Source of the DNA: GAS368 sp965227745
Lineage (GTDB): Bacteria > Verrucomicrobiota > Verrucomicrobiia > Opitutales > Opitutaceae
Assembly: GCA_965227745.1 (NCBI GenBank)
Contig: OZ245769.1
Location: 434,001-498,000, forward strand
Direction of reading: 5' to 3'
Length of the DNA stretch: 64,000 bases
Positions within the stretch are counted from its first letter, which is position 1. The number at the start of each line of letters is the position of its first letter. The notes below the pieces were generated by a model. The model did not search any database. It saw only the letters and a list, made by a program, of their open reading frames with translations, and was not told the DNA's origin. This document shows positions 26,425 through 35,933 of the stretch, piece after piece. A program made the translations under genes and the position numbers.

Positions 26425-26460
26425 TCGAATGCCACCTCTTCGCTAGACCCTCATTTACGG

Positions 26461-28620
26461 ATGATCGCGCCCGTTAGCATCCTCATCGTCGATGACGAGG
26501 TCAGAAACCTCGATGTCTTGGAGAGTATTCTCTACTCTCCGGATTATCGGCTCCAACGTGCCACTTCGGCGGACGAGGCTCTTCTCGCGCTCGTGCACGG
26601 TGATTTCGCCGTGCTTGTGCTGGATATCAATATGCCGGGCATGTCGGGCATCGAGCTGGCCAACCTGATCAAGCAGCGCAAAAGGACTCAGCATATCCCC
26701 ATTCTGTTTCTCACGGCCTTCTACCAGGACGAAAAAAACGTGATGGAGGGCTACGGAGTCGGTGCAGTCGACTATCTCACCAAACCCGTCAATCCCGATA
26801 TCCTGCGGTCCAAGGTTGGCGTCTTCGTCGACCTGCATCGCAAGACGCAGGCCCTCTCGGCCATCAATCGCGCGTTGGAGCAAGAAGTGGCCCAGCGACA
26901 AAAGGCCGAAGAGGCTCTCCGCCTCGCCAATAATGAGCTGGAGGTTCGCGTGCAGCAGCGCACCACCGATCTCACCCGGGCCAATGCCGCGCTGCGCGAA
27001 AGCGAGTCTCGGATGCAAGCCAGCGAGGCGCACCTCCGGCTCGTCGCCGATCACGCCTCGATTTACCTCGCGCACGTCGATCGCGACCATCGTTTCAAGT
27101 TTGTGAATCGCGCCTACGCCGAGCGCTATAAGTTGCCGCGAGAAAAAATCATTGGCGCGCATATTTCTGATATCACCGGGAAGAAGGCCTACGAAACGTT
27201 TCGCGGTCACATGGACGAAACGCTCACGGGCAAGCGCGTGGAGTTTGAAATGGAGGTGCCGTACTCGACTCTCGGCACGCGGTGGGTGCATGTCGTGTAC
27301 GAGCCGGAGCGCTCCGACACGGGTGAGGTTATTGGTCTCGTGGCGGTCGTCTCCGATGTTACCGCCCGCCGACAAGCGGAAGAAGAAGTGGCCCGAGCGC
27401 GTGATGAAGCGCTGGCGGCGTCGCGCGCCAAGGATGACTTCCTCGCCGCGCTTTCGCACGAGCTGCGCACGCCCCTGAATCCCGTGCTGCTCCTGGCGAG
27501 TGATGCGGCGCAGAATCAGGCGTTTCCGCCGGAGGTTCGCGCCGATTTTGAGGTCGTCCTAAAGAATACGACACTCGAGGCCCGCTTGATCGACGATCTA
27601 CTCGATCTCACTCGAATTTCTCACGGTAAACTCAAGCTGGAGCGCCGGCCGGTGGATGTGCATCGCGTGTTAGAAGAAGCGATCGCCAACGTGCGGCCCG
27701 AACTTTCCGAGAAGAGAATCGATTTCTCGATGATGCTCGATGCGCCCGATCACTTCATCATGGGCGATGCGGTGCGCCTGCAGCAGGTGTTTTGGAACGT
27801 CGTGAAAAACGCGGTGAAGTTTAGCGAGGTAGGAGGGCGCATTCGCGCCCAGACTTCGCAGCGCACGAAGAAAATCCGCATTACCATCCGCGACGATGGC
27901 CATGGCATGACCCAGGCTGAGCTCGACCGGGTCTTCAAGCCCTTTGCGCAGGGCGAGCATGCCAACGATGCCGGCCTCCGAAAATTTGGGGGGCTCGGCC
28001 TCGGGCTCGCAATCTCGCATACGCTGGTCGAGATGCACGGCGGCAAGATTAGCGGCGAAAGCGCGGGTCGGGGCCACGGAACGACGTTTATTATCGATCT
28101 CCCGCTCGCCACGGCGGATCAACTCGCCTCTACCCAGCTGCTACCCACTGACGACAGCGAAGGTGCTGCGCAAAAAACTAGCTCGGAGCCCGCTGAGCAG
28201 CCCCTGCCGATCGTGCCAGAGCGGCTAGGGGACGAGAGCCGCGGGCGCGTGCTGGTAGTCGACGATCACGCGCCGACTCTGGCGATCCTTTCGCATCTGC
28301 TGCATCGTCGTGGCTTCAAAGTCCTCCCGGCCGGCACAGCGGCCGAAGCGCGGACGATTATGGAGACGCAGCGGATTGACCTTTTCATTTCGGATATCGG
28401 CCTGCCGGATGGCAACGGCTGCAGTTTGATGATCGAGCTGCGAGCTCTGCGCCCTGATCTCGTCGGCATCGCCTTGAGCGGCTACGGTATGGAGGAAGAC
28501 CGGGAGCGGTCGCGCGTCGCTGGCTTCATCGAGCACCTGACGAAACCGGTGAATGTCGGTGCGTTGGATCGCGCAATCGCCAAGGCCGTCGCGCTGACCA
28601 GCTCGTCGACTGAGTCGTAA
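26461..28620 (+). CDS. Hybrid histidine kinase: receiver-PAS-HisKA-HATPase-receiver
   Basis: A 719-residue soluble protein. The N-terminal receiver (about 5-125) has ILIVDDE, the phospho-Asp in VLVLDINMPGMSG and the Lys in LTKPVNP. A coiled coil leads to a PAS domain (about 190-300; HRFKFVNRAYAERYKLPREK). HisKA has H333 in LAALSHELRTPLNP; the ATPase region has WNVVKNAVKFS, DDGHGM and LGLGLAISHT. A second receiver (about 595-712) has VLVVDDHAP, LFISDIGLPDGNG and LTKPVNV. It follows the poly-HAMP kinase by 36 bases, so the two may form one phosphorelay. Input is cytoplasmic. Confidence 0.95.
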   Translation: MIAPVSILIVDDEVRNLDVLESILYSPDYRLQRATSADEALLALVHGDFAVLVLDINMPGMSGIELANLIKQRKRTQHIPILFLTAFYQDEKNVMEGYGVGAVDYLTKPVNPDILRSKVGVFVDLHRKTQALSAINRALEQEVAQRQKAEEALRLANNELEVRVQQRTTDLTRANAALRESESRMQASEAHLRLVADHASIYLAHVDRDHRFKFVNRAYAERYKLPREKIIGAHISDITGKKAYETFRGHMDETLTGKRVEFEMEVPYSTLGTRWVHVVYEPERSDTGEVIGLVAVVSDVTARRQAEEEVARARDEALAASRAKDDFLAALSHELRTPLNPVLLLASDAAQNQAFPPEVRADFEVVLKNTTLEARLIDDLLDLTRISHGKLKLERRPVDVHRVLEEAIANVRPELSEKRIDFSMMLDAPDHFIMGDAVRLQQVFWNVVKNAVKFSEVGGRIRAQTSQRTKKIRITIRDDGHGMTQAELDRVFKPFAQGEHANDAGLRKFGGLGLGLAISHTLVEMHGGKISGESAGRGHGTTFIIDLPLATADQLASTQLLPTDDSEGAAQKTSSEPAEQPLPIVPERLGDESRGRVLVVDDHAPTLAILSHLLHRRGFKVLPAGTAAEARTIMETQRIDLFISDIGLPDGNGCSLMIELRALRPDLVGIALSGYGMEEDRERSRVAGFIEHLTKPVNVGALDRAIAKAVALTSSSTES

Positions 28621-28714
28621 GTACGGCCGAGTCGCCGAACTTTTTGCGACTGCGGCTGTCCAGTTCTCGGGTCCGGCGCGTCTCGCCAGTAGAGTCGTGT
28701 GCGCACCCCCGCGC

Positions 28715-30628
28715 ATGACTTCAATCTCAGCCCAACACCCTGCCGAGTCGGATAAGCAGACCGACGGCCAAAGCCCTTACGATTTCCTGTTTACTCGTGA
28801 TATCGAGTTCCGGCAGGAGACAATCTACTTCCTCGTCGTCGACCGTTTCAACGATGGCGACCCCCATAACAATCCGGGTCCCAATCCCGAACTCTACGAT
28901 CCCACGCGAAAAGACTGGTCAAAATACTGGGGCGGCGATCTTCAGGGCATCATCGACAAGCTGGATTATCTTCAAGGGATGGGAGTGACCGCGCTGTGGT
29001 TGACTCCTTTATTTGAGCAAGTGGAAAAGCTTGTCTACCAGAAGTACGCGGCAATTCACGGGTACTGGACGCGTGATTTTAAGCGACTCAATCCGCGGTA
29101 CCTCGCGGCCGGCGAAGATCCCTCTCTCGTGCAGGAAAAGGAGACGACGTTTGACCGTTTGGTGGCAGAGATGCATCGGCGCGGTATGAAGCTTATTCTC
29201 GACATCGTCTGCAATCATAGCAGTCCCGAAGCCGCCCCGGGCGAGAAAGGTCGACTCTACGATGACGGCAAACTCATCGCGGATTTTAATGATGATCGGA
29301 AACACTGGTATCATCACTATGGCGAAGTGAAGGATTGGAATGATGACTGGCAGGTAAAAAACTGCGAGTTGGCCGGGCTCGCCACGTTCAACGAAAACAA
29401 CGCGCACTACCGCGCCTACATCAAGTCAGCGATTAAGCTCTGGCTCGACCGTGGCGTCGATGCGTTGCGCGTGGATACGGTGAAACACATGCCGCAGTGG
29501 TTTTGGCAGGAGTTCATGGCGGATATCCTGACGCACCGCCCGGACGTCTTCGTTTTCGGCGAGTGGATTTACAGCCATCCGATGGATGCCGCCTCGGTAT
29601 CATTCACAAATAATGCGGGCATGAGCATTCTCGATTTCGGCTTCGCCATGGCCGCGCGGCGCGCGCTGGCGAAGAACGAGGAAGGCGGCTTCCACCTCGT
29701 GCAAGAGCTCTTCGATTTCGATCATCACTACGACGGCGCCAACGAACTGGTGACGTTTCTCGATAATCACGACATGCACCGCTTTCAGTCGCTCAACCCC
29801 GACCCGGCGGTGCTGAGGCTGGCGGTAGTGCTCTTGATGACGAGCCGGGGCATCCCCTGCCTGTACTACGGCACCGAGCAGGAACTGCACGACGACACGA
29901 ATGCGGGCGACGGGTTTCCGCACGGCAATAACGATCCGTATAATCGACCCATGATGACGAAGTGGGACACCACGACGCCCATCTACACCGTGCTCGCCAT
30001 GCTCACGCAATTGCGCCGGCTCAATCCAGCCGTGTCGCTGGGTGCCCACCGTCCGCAGCACGTGTCGCCGGATGTTTACGCCTACACGCGATGCTATCGT
30101 ACTTCGCGTTGCTTTGTCGCCATGAACAAGGCGACCACTCCCGTCACGCTGGAGTCGGTGACGACCGATTTACCAGATCGGACCTACAGCTGTTTCCTCA
30201 CGCGTCGCTCATTCGAGGTGAAGGACAGTCGCATCACGAATCTCACGCTTGAGCCCCGCGAGGCCATCGTGCTCGCCCACGCTGGTCCGGTTGTGCGAGG
30301 CCAGACGATCGCTCGCGTTCAGCTCAATGGAATCACTACCAAGCCCGGTGAGATCGTCGTGATCAGTGGCGATGCCCCTGAGTTGGGTCGTTGGGACATC
30401 TCGAAGGCCTACCACTTGGAATACATTAACGCCAATACTTGGTTTGGAGAGGTGCCGTTCGATGAGAGCGCGGGTAAACCGATCGCATACAAATACGGTG
30501 TCTGCCGCTTCGATGAACACGGGGTTCTCGTCGAGCAGCCCCAGCGTGAAAACATCGTCTGCCGCCGCTGGGTAGTCGCTCGCGAAGGCATCGTGAAATG
30601 GCGCGATCATTGGGGCTCTAAGTCGTGA
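28715..30628 (+). CDS. GH13 alpha-amylase / CGTase-like enzyme with C-terminal CBM20
   Basis: A 637-residue protein from the ATG at 28715 (an in-frame GTG at 28697 adds six residues). The (beta/alpha)8 barrel starts with IYFLVVDRFNDGDPHNN, like the GH13_2/CGTase group. Catalytic residues are visible: nucleophile D254 (ALRVDTVKH), acid/base E283 (VFGEWIY) and D353 (LDNHDMH). From about residue 533 a starch-binding CBM20-like domain follows (VVISGDAPELGRWD, AYKYGVC). There is no signal peptide, so it should act in the cytoplasm on glycogen or imported maltodextrin, although close families are usually secreted. It lies after the two hybrid kinases and ends at a strong terminator. Confidence 0.9.
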   Translation: MTSISAQHPAESDKQTDGQSPYDFLFTRDIEFRQETIYFLVVDRFNDGDPHNNPGPNPELYDPTRKDWSKYWGGDLQGIIDKLDYLQGMGVTALWLTPLFEQVEKLVYQKYAAIHGYWTRDFKRLNPRYLAAGEDPSLVQEKETTFDRLVAEMHRRGMKLILDIVCNHSSPEAAPGEKGRLYDDGKLIADFNDDRKHWYHHYGEVKDWNDDWQVKNCELAGLATFNENNAHYRAYIKSAIKLWLDRGVDALRVDTVKHMPQWFWQEFMADILTHRPDVFVFGEWIYSHPMDAASVSFTNNAGMSILDFGFAMAARRALAKNEEGGFHLVQELFDFDHHYDGANELVTFLDNHDMHRFQSLNPDPAVLRLAVVLLMTSRGIPCLYYGTEQELHDDTNAGDGFPHGNNDPYNRPMMTKWDTTTPIYTVLAMLTQLRRLNPAVSLGAHRPQHVSPDVYAYTRCYRTSRCFVAMNKATTPVTLESVTTDLPDRTYSCFLTRRSFEVKDSRITNLTLEPREAIVLAHAGPVVRGQTIARVQLNGITTKPGEIVVISGDAPELGRWDISKAYHLEYINANTWFGEVPFDESAGKPIAYKYGVCRFDEHGVLVEQPQRENIVCRRWVVAREGIVKWRDHWGSKS

Positions 30629-30708
30629 GAGGGTGTTTCTGGGCTGGACGAGATCGCGAGCGAAACACTGCGCTCGCACGGGATGCGCCAGACTGCACTG
30701 ACGGGCGA

Positions 30709-30750
30709 AAAATGGGAAAGGCCCGCGTACGAGCGGGCCTTTCCCATTTT
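30709..30750. terminator. Bidirectional rho-independent terminator
   Basis: AAAATGGGAAAGGCCCGC (30709-30726) pairs perfectly over 18 bp with 30733-30750, loop GTACGA. The A-rich and T-rich ends let it work on both strands, and it sits between the convergent amylase and UbiB-like genes. Confidence 0.9.
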
Positions 30751-30778
30751 CAAGGGGCGAATGAGGCGATACCGGATT

Positions 30779-32452
30779 TTACCGCTTCAGTTTCTTCCAA
30801 CTCTGGTAGTCCTTCACAAAGATACTCACGACGAGCCAGAATCCGCCGGCAGCGGCAAACATGAAGCACAGCATTGCGAGTCCGGGATAGCCGAAGATTT
30901 GAAATCGCGTCGGCACGCGCATCAAGAGCGAGGCGCCGATGATCAGCGCGGCGAGCACGATACTCATGGCGATGCGATTGGCGATTTTTTGCATGCCGTC
31001 GATCGCGACGGTGGCATCGACTGACTTCACCTTTAACTCGATCTCCGAGTTGGTGATGGCGTCGAGAATTCGATTCATCCGCACCGGGAGCTGGGTGACG
31101 AATTCCTTTAGCTCGAGCATCGAGGTAAAGAATTGGGCTTGCGTAAAGTCGCTTCGCAGACGCGCGCGAATGAGCACGGCGGCCTGTTTCTGAATGGTGG
31201 CGTTGGGATCGAACGTGGGGTCGAGAATGCGCCCGATCTCATCGAGTTGCAGGAGCGCCTTGCCCAACAGCGTGAGTTCGCTCGGGACGAAGAGTCCGCT
31301 TTCGCGCGCAAAGCGGCTGAGTTCCAGCAACGAGCGGCCGAGCTTGAGCTGCTGCAAGTCCTGATCGCGATGAAGTGCGACCAAGTGCGTGATGTGCCGG
31401 CGGAAGGCGGGAGCGTCGAAGTTCTCGCGCTTTTCGCTAATGCGGATGACCAATTCGGCCGCTTCTTCGCCTCGGCCGTGGCTCACGGAGAGCACGAGTT
31501 TCAAAAGATTTTCCTGCAGGCCGGGCGAGGTATAGCCCACCATGCCGAGATCGAGCAGGGCGATGCGGCCCTCGTCTGTGATGAAGACATTACCAGGGTG
31601 GGGATCGGCGTGAAAGATGCCGTCGACCAGGACTTGCTTGAGGTAGGCTTTCAGGAGCTCCTCCGCGAGCGGCGCACCTTTGATGTCCAGGCGGGCGAGG
31701 GGACTTAGCATCGTCACCTTGCGGCCCGTCACGAAATCCATCGTCAGCACGCTGCGCGTGCAGTAATCCGGAATCGGCTGGGGGACTTGAATGAGGGGAA
31801 ACTCCGCGAGATTCCGCCCGACCGTGACGAGATTTTGCGCCTCCCGCTCGTAGTTGAGCTCGTTTTGGATCGTGGTACGGAATTCCTCCAGCACCGTGGA
31901 AAAACGATATGTGCGGCCCATTTCCGTATGCTGATCCAGCAGGGTGGCAATACCGGCCATCGCCTCAAAATCTTCCGCGATCTGCTTGCGGATGTTGGGG
32001 CGCTGGACTTTGACGACGACGGGGCGGCCGTCGCGCATGGTGGCATAGTGGACTTGGCCGAGCGATGCGGCGGCGAGGGGAATCGGCTCAAATGTCGCAA
32101 ACGCGGACGACAATTTCACGCCCAGCTCCGTCGTGACGATCTGCTCTACCTCAGCAAAAGGAAACGGCTGCACATTATCCTGCAGGCGCTCGAGTGCCTC
32201 CGTGTAACTCTGAGGGATCAAGTCGGGCCTGCCGGCAAGCACTTGGCCGATCTTGATGTAGGTCGGGCCGAGTGCTTCTAGATCAGTCGCAAGTTGTTCC
32301 GGAGCTACTTGCGAGGCGAGGGAGGTACTGGATTCGGGAACCGCGAAATCCTCGCTCATGCCCATATGTTGCACGAAATCGGAACGGCCATACTTCCAAA
32401 ACAGGGCGGCGATCTCTTTGTAGCGTTTTAAGTGTGAAGCGGAGAGGGACAT
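30779..32452 (-). CDS. UbiB/ABC1-family atypical protein kinase
   Basis: A 557-residue protein from ATG 32452 (a TTG 30 bases upstream is less likely). It has the UbiB hallmarks: the nucleotide loop AAASLGQVHYATMRDGRPVVVKVQRP with its Ala-rich loop, the HADPHPGNVF catalytic segment and ALLDLGMVG (metal-binding Asp). The N-terminal KxGQ-like motif is present as YIKIGQVLAGRPDLIP. Two C-terminal membrane helices (about 500-550) anchor it. UbiB proteins act as ATPases supporting ubiquinone biosynthesis or lipid handling. It is unlinked to other quinone genes here, so the role is not fixed. Confidence 0.9.
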   Translation of the reverse strand: MSLSASHLKRYKEIAALFWKYGRSDFVQHMGMSEDFAVPESSTSLASQVAPEQLATDLEALGPTYIKIGQVLAGRPDLIPQSYTEALERLQDNVQPFPFAEVEQIVTTELGVKLSSAFATFEPIPLAAASLGQVHYATMRDGRPVVVKVQRPNIRKQIAEDFEAMAGIATLLDQHTEMGRTYRFSTVLEEFRTTIQNELNYEREAQNLVTVGRNLAEFPLIQVPQPIPDYCTRSVLTMDFVTGRKVTMLSPLARLDIKGAPLAEELLKAYLKQVLVDGIFHADPHPGNVFITDEGRIALLDLGMVGYTSPGLQENLLKLVLSVSHGRGEEAAELVIRISEKRENFDAPAFRRHITHLVALHRDQDLQQLKLGRSLLELSRFARESGLFVPSELTLLGKALLQLDEIGRILDPTFDPNATIQKQAAVLIRARLRSDFTQAQFFTSMLELKEFVTQLPVRMNRILDAITNSEIELKVKSVDATVAIDGMQKIANRIAMSIVLAALIIGASLLMRVPTRFQIFGYPGLAMLCFMFAAAGGFWLVVSIFVKDYQSWKKLKR

Positions 32453-32546
32453 AGTGGACGAGGTTGTATTTTGCACTGACAACGAATCCGGGCCGCAGGT
32501 TCACCGCGAGGGGAACAAGATTAGGCAAATCGCACTCTGGGTGAGT

Positions 32547-32867
32547 ATGTTTCAAAATGCGAAAAATGCGATCACGAGCAAGGCCGCTCAGGTATATCTC
32601 AATGGACTCCTCGTACGTTATGGCGAAGTTGAGCGCGTGAAAATTGATTCCGGAGCGCGCACTATTGCAATCCGGGTGAAGCTGAAAGGTGAGGTGGTGC
32701 CCATCGATGCCGAAGTGGGCGAGTACATCATCCACGAGGTCCGCGGGAAGAAATTCATTGAGTTTTCTCAATGCCGCTGCTCCCGACCCTGGCTGCAGAG
32801 CCTGATGGAGGACCTGAGCGCTTCCCGGCGAGTGGAACTGCCGCCATGGGCGGCGGCAGCGCTCTGA
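32547..32867 (+). CDS. Small conserved-looking protein of unknown function
   Basis: A 106-residue protein. I prefer the ATG at 32547 (MFQNAKNAITSKAAQVYLNG) because the upstream extension to 32454 crosses the start of the divergent UbiB-like gene. The composition is balanced and protein-like: an N-terminal helix, then alternating strands (RVKIDSGARTIAIRVKLKGE, VPIDAEVGEYIIHE) and a KKFIEFSQ strand with two Cys (CRC). This resembles a small beta-sandwich, but I do not recognise a family. It ends 10 bases before the convergent ABC exporter gene. Confidence 0.6.
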   Translation: MFQNAKNAITSKAAQVYLNGLLVRYGEVERVKIDSGARTIAIRVKLKGEVVPIDAEVGEYIIHEVRGKKFIEFSQCRCSRPWLQSLMEDLSASRRVELPPWAAAAL

Positions 32868-32877
32868 CTTCCCGAGG

Positions 32878-34590
32878 TTACTTCACAATCGCTTCAACCC
32901 GCGGGCGTGCTACTGGCGGGGCATGCCGGGCTGGGCGTTCAGCGGACGAGTGGGATAGCGCGGACGGCGTATCAATCTTGAGTTGGCCGTAGTCGAGCTT
33001 CACCAGACGATCAGCGAGGTGAAAATATTTGTCGTCGTGCGAGATCACGAGCACGGCCTTACCGCGAGCCTTCAACTCAGGGAGCAATTGGGTGTAAAAG
33101 ACGTCCTTAAAGATCGGATCTTGGTCGGAGGCCCACTCGTCAAAGAGGTAGAATGGACGGTCTTCGAGGTAGGCGCACAGTAGGGCCAGGCGCTTACGCT
33201 GACCGGACGAGAGTTGAGTGGTGGAAAAGACGCCGCCGGTGATTTTGACCTTATGATCGAGGTGAAGGCGCTCGAGATACTGCCGGGCACGCTCATCGTC
33301 GCCGGTGGCGGCAACGCCGATGATTCGGTCAAAGAGGAAGTAATCGGCGAAGACCGTGGAGAAGCATTGGCGATAGTCATCGCGGTTTTGCTCGTTGATC
33401 ACCCGGCCATTGAGGCGGATTTCGCCGCCACCCGGGGGATAGAGCCCGGTAATGACCTTGGCCAAAGTCGATTTGCCGCTGCCATTTCCGCCGACCAGGA
33501 AAACAAGTTCGCCGGGGCGGAACTTGAGATCGATGGGCCCGAGCAGGAAGTTGTCGTCCTCGCGTTCGCGATGATAGTGGTGAGTGACGCCGAGAAGCTC
33601 GAGGCTTTCGAAGTGGCCAGTCGCAGTGGGAGCCGCAGCTACGGGTTGGTTATCAGTCGCTTTCGTGGCAAGTGCGAGGCCGAGTTCTTCTACTTTACGG
33701 AGGGAGATTTTGGCGCGCGTGAAGACGGAGAGACAGCCGAGGAGACCGGCGAGAGGGCCCATCAGATAGAGTGTGGCGATGATGTACCCCGTCAGCATCT
33801 GCGGAGTGACGCTCTGCATTTGCGGGAGAAGGAAAAGGATCATCCCGATCAAAGTGAGGAGCAGTAGTTGATTCCAGTTTTGGGCGAGGATGAAGCGGAT
33901 TTCCGCCGCGACATTGTGCCGTTTGCAAAGCTCGGTGGCGGCGGTGATGTCTTCGGAGAGAAACGCCTCGCGGCGGGCGCGGTGGAGTTTCAGTTCTTTG
34001 ACACCCTCGGTGAGGGCTCGAAAGTGACGAAAGAGTTTGTCCTGCCCATCGCGAGCCGCGCTGAGATGGCCGAAGCCCGCGCGGATCATCATCCGGTAGC
34101 TGACGGCACCGACCACCATGAACGCACCCATCGCGAGTAGAACCGGCAACGAGAGCCAGCCAAGATAGACCGTGCCGCCCAGCAGCACAGCGGCGTTTAC
34201 CGTAAAGATCGGAATGCTAAGTGTGGCCTGCGTGATTTCGCTGATATCTTCCGTCAGGGTGACCAGGAGGCGAGGGGCACCGAGTTCTTCGAGGTGACGA
34301 AGGGGCACATGAAGAATCTTTTCCACGAGGTCGCGACGGAGGCGAGCCGTGGTCTCTTGGGCGAAATGAGCGAGGCTGATCTGAGCGATCACGCCAGAGA
34401 GGATACGACCGAGGCCGAGGAGGGCGAAGACCGTGAGGAGAGTCCCTCCGGGGTTTTCAGCACTCTTATGTAGTGCACGGTTGATGAGGGCGATCATGCC
34501 CGCGTTGCACGCGCCGCTCAGGAGTGCGGCCACGGACGTCCAAATCATCATGGACCGCGAATAGCGGTAGAGAAAGCGAAGCAGGCTCAT
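32878..34590 (-). CDS. Cyclic-peptide-export type ABC transporter (PvdE/SyrD/YojI-like)
   Basis: A 570-residue fused half-transporter. Six membrane segments occupy about 15-300 (WTSVAALLSGACNAGMIALI, LLTLIGMILFLLP). The ATPase half (about 335-550) has Walker A GGNGSGKST, signature LSSGQRKRLALL, and Walker B as FYLFDEWASDQDP with SHDD. The DEWASDQDP form after Walker B is typical of the cyclic peptide / pyoverdine precursor exporters rather than lipid flippases. There is no peptide synthetase gene nearby. It is divergent from the glycosyltransferase-STAS gene, sharing a 140-base intergenic region. Confidence 0.85.
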   Translation of the reverse strand: MSLLRFLYRYSRSMMIWTSVAALLSGACNAGMIALINRALHKSAENPGGTLLTVFALLGLGRILSGVIAQISLAHFAQETTARLRRDLVEKILHVPLRHLEELGAPRLLVTLTEDISEITQATLSIPIFTVNAAVLLGGTVYLGWLSLPVLLAMGAFMVVGAVSYRMMIRAGFGHLSAARDGQDKLFRHFRALTEGVKELKLHRARREAFLSEDITAATELCKRHNVAAEIRFILAQNWNQLLLLTLIGMILFLLPQMQSVTPQMLTGYIIATLYLMGPLAGLLGCLSVFTRAKISLRKVEELGLALATKATDNQPVAAAPTATGHFESLELLGVTHHYHREREDDNFLLGPIDLKFRPGELVFLVGGNGSGKSTLAKVITGLYPPGGGEIRLNGRVINEQNRDDYRQCFSTVFADYFLFDRIIGVAATGDDERARQYLERLHLDHKVKITGGVFSTTQLSSGQRKRLALLCAYLEDRPFYLFDEWASDQDPIFKDVFYTQLLPELKARGKAVLVISHDDKYFHLADRLVKLDYGQLKIDTPSALSHSSAERPARHAPPVARPRVEAIVK

Positions 34591-34730
34591 GTGGGCTTTG
34601 CAGACCGCGCCGGGATGGGCGTGGTTCGGTAGGTCCAGACCCTATCTGTGCATGGGGTGGCGACACACTGCGGGTGGTTTTGGGGCCACGACCCCCGAGC
34701 GACCTCTATCTAGTCGCTGTCAGTTGCTAC

Positions 34731-35933
34731 GTGAACTCAGCTCCCGTTTCAGCGTCGGTTCCGCTGTCGTCGACATCATCGGCTCCCACCTCGCCGGTTT
34801 CCGCCGCCTGGCCGGTCGCGGTGCTGGGCGTGCCCTTTGATCCTGTGACCCTATCGCAAGCAGTGGAGCGGGTGGATGAAATGATCGAATCGGAAGCGCC
34901 GCACTACGTCGTGACGGCCAATGTGGATTTCCTCGTGCAAGCGCAGCGTGATGCCGACCTCCGCCGCATCCTCGTCGATGCTGACTTGGTGCTCTGCGAC
35001 GGTGCTCCGCTGGTGTGGGCCTCCCGGTGGCTGGGGAACTCGCTTCCCGGTCGCGCTGCCGGCTCCGATCTTGTCCCTCTTTTGCTCCAGCGTGCCGCCG
35101 TGCGCGGCTGGAAAGTCTTTATCCTCGGTGGAGCCCCAGCCGTGACGGAGCGCGCCGCGCAGAATATCGCGAAGCAATATCCCACGCTGCCACCCATTTC
35201 GTACTATTCGCCGCCGTTTCGCCCCTTGCACGAGATGAACGACGATGAGATCGCCCGGCAAATTTGTGCGGCTCAACCCGATCTGCTGCTCGTATCCTTT
35301 GGCTGTCCCAAACAGGAGAAGTGGGTCGCCGCTCACTACCGTAAGCTCTTGGTGCCAGTTACTATTGGAGTCGGCGCGACCGTCGATTTTCTGGCCGGGC
35401 AAGTGAAGCGGGCGCCGCGTTGGATGCAGAAGACGGGCCTCGAGTGGTCCTTCCGCCTGATCCAGGAGCCGAAACGGCTGTTTCGCCGCTATGCGGACGA
35501 TTTCCGTCATTTCTTTCCGGCCTTACTCGCCCAGCGGCGCAATCTCCCGCCCACGACCAACACGGGCAACTCGGCCTACGTTCCGCTGGGGGAGTCGACA
35601 ACGTATGGACTCAAAGTGCGCGCCTGCGAGCAACTCGATCGTAACGCGTTGCATCAGGACAATGTCTTTTGGCGGAAGGCCCTCGAGCAAAAGGGCCACT
35701 GCCTTCTTGACCTCGGTGAGGTGCGGTCCATCGACAGCACCGGCTTTGCGTTTCTTGCTTACTGGCAGAAGCGACTCGCGAAACGGCAGCGCAACTTGAT
35801 CCTTTTCCGTCCGAGCGCCGCCGTACGAGCTGCGCTCGAGCAGGCGGGCTTGGCCGAGCAATTCATTATCACGGATGGTGGCAGGCCAAATATCGCGACC
35901 GGAGCATTGAAACGTAACCGGGCCAGCGCATGA
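34731..35933 (+). CDS. WecG/TagA/CpsF-family glycosyltransferase fused to a STAS domain
   Basis: A 400-residue fusion. I start at GTG 34731, since the frame upstream runs into the divergent ABC gene and lacks protein character. Residues about 25-265 are a GT26 glycosyltransferase: VVTANVDFLVQAQRD, LVLCDGAPLVWASRWLG, LLLVSFGCPKQEKWVAAHY and VGATVDFLAGQVKRAPRWMQ. This family adds a hexosamine or uronate to undecaprenyl-linked sugar at the inner membrane. Residues about 285-385 form a STAS domain with CLLDLGEVRSIDSTGFAFL, where S336 in Asp-Ser-Thr-Gly matches the phosphorylated Ser of anti-sigma antagonists such as SpoIIAA. The downstream GT4 gene overlaps by ATGA. A STAS on a glycosyltransferase suggests control by a switch kinase/phosphatase; that is inference. 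Confidence 0.9.
   Translation: MNSAPVSASVPLSSTSSAPTSPVSAAWPVAVLGVPFDPVTLSQAVERVDEMIESEAPHYVVTANVDFLVQAQRDADLRRILVDADLVLCDGAPLVWASRWLGNSLPGRAAGSDLVPLLLQRAAVRGWKVFILGGAPAVTERAAQNIAKQYPTLPPISYYSPPFRPLHEMNDDEIARQICAAQPDLLLVSFGCPKQEKWVAAHYRKLLVPVTIGVGATVDFLAGQVKRAPRWMQKTGLEWSFRLIQEPKRLFRRYADDFRHFFPALLAQRRNLPPTTNTGNSAYVPLGESTTYGLKVRACEQLDRNALHQDNVFWRKALEQKGHCLLDLGEVRSIDSTGFAFLAYWQKRLAKRQRNLILFRPSAAVRAALEQAGLAEQFIITDGGRPNIATGALKRNRASA

Noticed and set aside
32832..32866. GC-rich hairpin (CTGCCGCC/GGCGGCAG) at the end of the small gene at 32547.
   Set aside because: It lies inside the coding sequence and has no T-run, so a terminator role is not supported.
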